This document shows positions 1 to 5,868 of a stretch of 5,868 nucleotides of DNA, one piece after another. A program made the translations under genes and the position numbers. The stretch's first letter is position 1; each line of letters begins with the position of its first letter. The notes under the pieces are model-generated. The model saw nothing but the letters and a program-made list of their open reading frames with translations, made no database searches and was not told the DNA's origin. Source of the DNA: Kiritimatiellia bacterium (GTDB taxonomy: Bacteria > Verrucomicrobiota > Kiritimatiellia > CAIQIC01 > Lenti-01); contig JAHDSS010000378.1 of NCBI GenBank assembly GCA_018432565.1, positions 1 to 5,868 on the forward strand, in the 5' to 3' direction.

Positions 1-288
1 AGCAAGGCGGAGGCGGAAATCAGCCAGCTGGAGAGTTTCGTGACGGACTACCAGATGCAGTATGGCCAGGTGCCGGGGCTGACGGGGGATACCGCGGAAG
101 ATCTGGAGGACCTGAGAGAAGCGCTGACCGACGCCAATCATTCGCTGACCAATCTGGTGGATCCGTGGGGGATGGCCTATCACTACATGAAGAGTTCAAA
201 GGTGACTTTTTATCTGTGGTCGCTGGGCGGGGATTTGTCCGATCCGGCCACCAACCGGGCGGTCTGGATCGGAAATCCGGCGCCGTAG
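1..288 (+). CDS. Type II secretion/pilin-like pseudopilin (GspG type), C-terminal part only
   Basis: The reading frame is open from base 1 to a TAG at 286-288, giving 95 visible residues; the start lies outside the window. The protein ends in a pattern typical of the globular C-terminal domain of GspG/PulG-type pseudopilins: an amphipathic helix (ESFVTDYQMQYGQVPG), then an aspartate-rich helix, then DPWGMAYHY, then FYLWSLGGDLSDP and AVWIGNP. In that family the DPWG-x-x-Y block and the Y-x-L-x-SLGxD block form the C-terminal beta region, near the calcium site in true GspG. The N-terminal prepilin peptide and hydrophobic helix that would confirm the family cannot be seen. It would act in the periplasm as a subunit of a short pilus-like fibre of a secretion or pilus machine. 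It converges on the TPR gene downstream. Whether it is a true major pseudopilin or one of the many lone pseudopilin-like proteins of PVC bacteria cannot be decided here. Confidence 0.7.
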   Translation, partial: SKAEAEISQLESFVTDYQMQYGQVPGLTGDTAEDLEDLREALTDANHSLTNLVDPWGMAYHYMKSSKVTFYLWSLGGDLSDPATNRAVWIGNPAP

Positions 289-2583
289 GCCGGTTGACGG
301 GGGAGGAAAGAGGGAGGCGGAAATCCGGATTTTCCACGCCATGGAAAAAATTCCGCGCGGTTTTCCATGCCATGGAAAATCCGGAAAAACGGGGGATTGC
401 GCGCTGTTGGCGGGAGGGATTACGGGCCGAGGCCGGGCGGCGGGGGCGGGGCGGGAAGGACGGGATCGAGTTCCAGCAGGAAGGCTTCGAACTCGGGGGA
501 TTCGCGGATGGGGGCGAGATCGGGGTCGTTGAGATAGCGTCGGAATTCGGAGGGGTTGGTCTGCTGCATGGCGCGTCGGAGCCAGGGGATGGCGGCGGGG
601 GCGTTGGTTTCGGCGGCGTGGAGGGCGCCGAGATTGAACAGGGCGGAGAAGTTGCCGGGATCGAGGTCCAGGATGGCGGTCAGCTGTTCGCGGGCGCCTT
701 CGCGGTCGCCGGCGCGGGCGAGGGCGACGGCGAGATTGTTGCGGGGGCCGGGCAGGCCGGGGAAGGCGTCGACGGCTTCGCGGAGCACGCCGACGGCTTC
801 GGTGGAATCGGGGTCGGCCAGGAGCATGAGTCCGTGCTGGAGAAGGGCGGGTTTGTAGTCGGGGTGGAGGCGGCGGCAGGTTTCGATGAGTTCGAGGGCG
901 AGCCCGGGGTTGCCGGCCTGGAGGTAGGCGAACGCGAGATTGGTGAGGGCTTCGGGGTGGAAGGGTTCGGTGCGCAGGGAGGTTTCGAGGACCGAGATGG
1001 CGCGGTCCATGCGGCCCTGCTGGAGATAGACCAGGCCCAGGATGCGCTGGGCGGCGGCCATGCGGGGGTAGGCGCGGAGGGCGGCGAGGGCCTGTTCCTC
1101 GGCCTGGTCGAAGCGGCCGGCGTTGAGGTGTTCGCCGGCCAGCCGGAACGCGGCCATGGCGTCTTCCATCCGGTCGGATTCCTGCAGGGCGGGAGAGGCG
1201 GGGAGGGCGGGGGCGGCGGGGCGTGCCGGGGCGGCGGGCGACGGGGAGGGTGTCGCGCGCGCCGGGGGCGCAGCGGGGACGGCCGGCGTTTCCGGGGCGG
1301 GGGTGGGCTGGATCAGGATGCCGCGGCGCTTTTCCTCGCGCAACACCAGGGCGATGGATCCGGCCAGCAGCAGGGCGAAAACGGCAATGAAGACGCCGAT
1401 GCGCCGGTTGGCGGCGGCGCGCTGGGGATCGACGGGGCCGGATGGAGGGTGCGCGCTCACGGGGGTCTAGGGATCGAGGTTGACGAGCCGGCCGGTGTCG
1501 AAGTCGAGCCGGCGGTAATAGCAGTTGCGGGGTTCGCCCTGCCGGTTTTTCGTGTGGCAGATGCCCCCGCGGCGGGGACGGACGAGATAGACGAGGGAAT
1601 TCTGTTCGCAGTTGACCCGGACGTCCAGCAGGTCGAAGGTCTCTCCGGAGGTCTTGCCTTTTTCCCACAGTTCGTTGCGCGACGTGCTCCAGAAGATGGC
1701 CGTGCGCTCGGCAACGGCCTTTTTCAGGGCGGTTTCGTTGGTGTAGGCGATGAGAATGATCTCGCGGGTGTCGGCGTTCTGGACGGCGACGGGAATGACG
1801 CCGGGGCAGGCGGCGACGGCCTTGGAAAGCTTCTGGAAGTCGAGGGTGAGGGCGGTGCCTTCTTCGAGTTCTTTCATGCGGGGACTCCTTTCAGACGGGA
1901 TTCGCCGGGAGCGACGAAGGGCTCGCGGACTTCGATGCCGCGGGCGGCGAGACGGGCCTTGGCCTGGGGAATGGTGAATTCGCCGAAATGGAAGATGGAG
2001 GCGGCGAGGACGGCGTCGGCGCGGCCGAGGAGAATGCCGTCGGCGAGGTGGTCGAGGGTGCCGACGCCGCCGGAGGCAATGACGGGAACGGGGACGGCGT
2101 CGGCGATGGCGCGGGTTAGCTCGAGGTCGTAGCCGTCGCGGGTGCCGTCGCGGTCCATGCTGGTCAGGAGGATTTCGCCGGCGCCGAGCCGGACGCCTTC
2201 GACGGCCCACTCGACGGCGTCGAGGTCCGTGGGGTTTCGTCCGCCGTGGGTGTACACCGTCCATCCGGGGCGGCCGCCGGTGTTGCGGCGGGCGTCCAGG
2301 GCCAGGACGATGCACTGGGTGCCGAACTGCCGGGAGGCGTCGCGGATCAGGCCTGGATTCAGAATGGCGGCGGTGTTGAGGGAGACCTTGTCGGCGCCGG
2401 CCTGGAGCATGCGGCGGATGTCGGCGGGGGTGCGCAGGCCGCCGCCGACGGTGAGTGGCATGAAGACCTGGGCGGCGACGGCGCGGACGACGTCCACGAG
2501 GGTGTCGCGCTCGTCGCTGGAGGCGGTGATGTCGAGGAAGGCGAGTTCGTCGGCGCCCTGGGCCTCGTAGGCGCGGGCGACGG

Positions 2584-2618
<35 letters not shown>

Positions 2619-5600
2619 CGGACGCCCTTGACGACGCGTCCGGCGGCGATGTCGAGGCAGGGGATGATGCGCTTGGCCGGCACGGGAACTCCCTTACGGC
2701 CAGTTCTGAACGATCTGGTTGACGATGCGGCGGCCGAGGTCTTCGGCGGCCGGGCGGAGGGCGACGGCCTTGGAGGAAGTCATGTCGCCGGCGAAGTCGA
2801 AGTCGTACCAGCCGGTGATGGACGGGGACTGGGCCACGACGGACCGGTCGGCGCGGCGGTAGAGGACGAAGGAAGCCCGGATGTTCATGCGGTACTGGTT
2901 GGCGGTGGAGCTTTCGCCGGAGACGTAGGCGACGGGATCGAGCCAGAACTGGGTGAGCGTGATTTCGAGGACGGTGTCGGCGGTGTCGGCGGGGGCCAGG
3001 CGCAGCGAGCCGTCCATCTGGATCTGCGAAAGGATGGCCTGGGTGACGTCCTGTTCGATCAGGGGTTCGCGGGTCTGGTTGTCGCAGGTCGGCATGTACA
3101 CGGTGCGGACGTCCGGGGGCAGCATGGAGCCGAGGCGGTACTGCACGCAGCCGGCGGACGACAGAAGCAGGGCCAGAAGAAGGAGGGGCAGGCGTTTCAT
3201 GTCAGTTCTCCGAGTCGGGGGGGGGAGGGGCGTCGGGGCCCAGCTGCCGGGAGAGTTCCTGGACGCGCCGCCGGGCGTCGGCGGCCTGATCGGCATCGGG
3301 GTGGGCGGCCAGAAACGCGCGGTATTCGATGAGGGCGGCGGCGGGCCGGCGGAGGATGCGGTCGTAGTAGCGGGCGCGGTCGAAGGCGGTGCGGGCCTGG
3401 CGGGCCAGCAGCTCCCGGCGGGTGGCGCGGATGTCGTCCGCGGACGCGGAGTCCGGATGGCGCTGCAGATACAGGTCGCAGGCGGCGATGGCGGTTTCGA
3501 CGGCGCGGTTGTCCTCGGGCGAATCCCGGGCGATGCGGATGTGGCAGCGGGCCTGGCCGAGGGCGGACGGTTCGGCGACGTCGCTGTCGGGGAAGCGGTT
3601 CAGGGCGGTGAAATAGGCGTCAATGGCTTCGGGATACGCATAGACGCGTTCCTGGGCCTGGCCGATGCGGAAGTAGGCCTCGGCGGCGAGGGGGCTTTCG
3701 GGGGCGTTCCGGACGATCTTCTCCAGATAGGGGATGGCGCGTTCCGGGGCGGAGAATCCGGGGATGAAGAGGAACTTGCCCTTGCGGTGCTCCATGATCG
3801 CCTTGGCCAGGTCCATCTGGCGGGCGATGATCTCATTGAATTCAAAGCGTCCGGGATAGGTATCCACGAGGTGCTGATAGGCGTCGAAGGCCTCCTGGAA
3901 GCGGCGGCGGCGGTCCAGATGGCGGGCATACAGCAGCTGGGCGCCGGGAGCTTCCGGGGCCTGGGGCCAGAACAGGCGGAGAGCATAGGCCTGACGGGCG
4001 GCGGCGCGGGCCTTGCCGGCGCGATCCAGCGACTGGACCCATTCCCACTGGGCGGCGGGATCCTTTTTCCGGGGGCGGGTAAAGAGATGGAACCCGCGTT
4101 CGGGAGCGGTTTCGACGTAGGGGCGGGCCGCGGCGGGGCCCGCCGCCGCCAGGCTCCCGCCCAGGCAGAGGAGGAAGAGAAACCGGCGTCCGGCCGCGCT
4201 GGCAATGAACTTCGACATGGCCGGAACATTACGCAACGCCGGAAAGCCGGTCAAGGCCCGTGTCGGCGGGTCGGGGGCGGTTCGGGGGAGTCTGGGGTTG
4301 CGATGGCGCGGGGGTGTGGCATAGTGACGGGGATGGACATCCCGAAACAGCGGAGATGGAAGCGGATGACGGCGGCGCTGGCCCTGTGGGCGGCGGCGGC
4401 GGCGGGGTCGCCCTTCGAGTTCAAGGTGGATCCGTTCTACGCGGAGACCATGCTGTCGGGACGGTTCGGCGACAAACCGGTGTATTTCTTCCTGGGGCCG
4501 TCACCGACGATGGAGAAGGCCCTGGTGGCGTTCATCGAGTCCGCCGGCAAGACCCTGGACGTGTGCGTGTTCGACCTGAACCTGCCGCAGGTGGCGCAGG
4601 CGCTGCTGGCGGCGCAGGAACGGGGGGTGAAGGTGCGGGTGATCATTGACCGCGACAACGCGGAGCGGGCCTACGACGTGGAAGAAGAGCTGGCGGAAAT
4701 GGAGAAACGGGGCATGCTGACGCTGGCCCACAACCGATCGGGCCTGATGCACAACAAGTTCATGATCGCGGACGGCGAGCGCGTCTGGACGGGGTCGTAC
4801 AACTTCACCCGCAACTGCTCGAACTTCAACGACAACCATGCCATCGTGCTGGAGAGTCCGGAACTGGCGGAAAACTACACGATGGAATGGAAAGAGATCG
4901 CCGAGAAGCGCCACGGCAAGCGGTTCGCCTATCCGACGCCGCACCCGCGGGTGGATATCGGCGGAACGGAGATCCTCAACGCGTTCACGCCGGAAGATGA
5001 TGTGCGCGGGACAATCGTGGAGGCGATGGACCAGGCCACGAACGAAATCGCCATGATGGCGTTTTCGTTCACCGACGGCGACATGACCGAGGCCATCCGC
5101 CGGGCGCTGAAGCGGGGGGTGCGGGCGATCATCCTGCTGGATTCCGGCCTCGCGAAGCATCCCGGGGCGAACACGAAAGAGCTGGAGGCGATGGGCGCCA
5201 ACGTGCGCATGTCGCCGGGGGTGCGCCTGCACCACAAGGTGATCGTGATCGATCGCGAAACCGTCGTGTTGGGGTCGGCGAATTTTTCAGGATCGGCCCT
5301 GGACCGCAACGACGAAAACGTGCTGATCGTGAAGGCGCCGAATTTCGCGCAGGCGATGCTGCGCGAGGCCATCCGCTGCTGGCGCGCGGATCCCTACTGG
5401 ATCACCAAGTGGCGCACGCCGCTCCCCGCCGGCATGTAGGGGCGGGGGGCCTGAAGAGCCATTCGCCACAGCCCATGGCGAATCAAGCGGATCGAACGGA
5501 TGGGGAGGGAGGCCGTGGACAACACGACGAAATACGGCATACAAGGCGGAATAGACGAAAAAGCGGGGCAAAAAACCTGAAAAAGGGTCAAAAACAGAGT

Positions 5601-5868
5601 AAAAACGCCCCCAAAACGTCATAATGGGGCAAAAACCCTTCAAAATTCCTCATTGAGGAGGGCTCGGTCTCCGCCGTTTTCGCTGATTCCATGATTTCGA
5701 ACCCGGGAGCATGTGAAAATCGCCAGCCCCCCGGTACGCCGGACGCCCGCCCCGGATCAGAACGGCATGGCAGGCCCTCAACGGCAATGGTGCAGAAAAC
5801 GGGGGGAACGTCAGCCCGGACCGCTCGCGATCTGGACCGTTCCCTATTGAGCCTGCATGGTTGTTTGG

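Overview
The window is GC-rich DNA of bacterial type, densely coded apart from its last ~430 bases. It probably comes from a diderm bacterium, because it encodes an LptE-type lipopolysaccharide-assembly lipoprotein, a BamD-like periplasmic TPR protein and a type II secretion/type IV pilus-like pseudopilin. The unusual HisI, the TTCCATG-CATGGAA palindromes between genes and the general gene style suggest the PVC group (Kiritimatiellota, Lentisphaerota or Verrucomicrobiota). That placement rests on recollection, was not tested, and should be treated as tentative.

Layout: (1) bases 1-288, + strand, hold the 3' end of a pseudopilin gene. (2) Bases 289-419, between convergent genes, carry a long inverted repeat built from two copies of a TTTTCCAyG-C-CATGGAAAA palindrome. 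(3) Bases 420-4218, - strand, hold a tight five-gene cluster that reads, in transcription order, bamD-like TPR protein, lptE, hisF, hisI, membrane-anchored TPR protein. Junctions are 1 nt, 10 nt, a 4-nt ATGA overlap and 6 nt, so a single transcript is likely. (4) Bases 4219-4332 form a compact divergent promoter region with a G-quadruplex-type motif. On each side a -10-like hexamer ends exactly 7 nt before the chosen ATG, which suggests leaderless mRNAs. (5) Bases 4333-5439, + strand, encode an exported phospholipase D-superfamily protein with two complete HKD motifs. (6) Bases 5440-5868 hold no convincing gene. They contain a hairpin just after the PLD gene, a strikingly phased series of A-tracts predicted to be curved, and a further inverted repeat.

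How the genes fit together: the first two genes of the minus-strand cluster serve outer-membrane biogenesis (protein insertion and LPS delivery). The next two catalyse steps of histidine synthesis: HisI opens the phosphoribosyl-AMP ring, and HisF, with HisH supplied from elsewhere, closes the imidazole ring. The last is a TPR scaffold anchored in the inner membrane. The HisF active-site aspartates are intact. HisI keeps its three cysteines but has lost the usual aspartate pattern of its metal site.

I found no mobile element, CRISPR array, rRNA or tRNA. No complete new defence or metabolic system is evident. The most notable items are the divergent HisI, the mixed operon, the paired leaderless-type promoters, the intergenic palindrome structure and the phased A-tracts.
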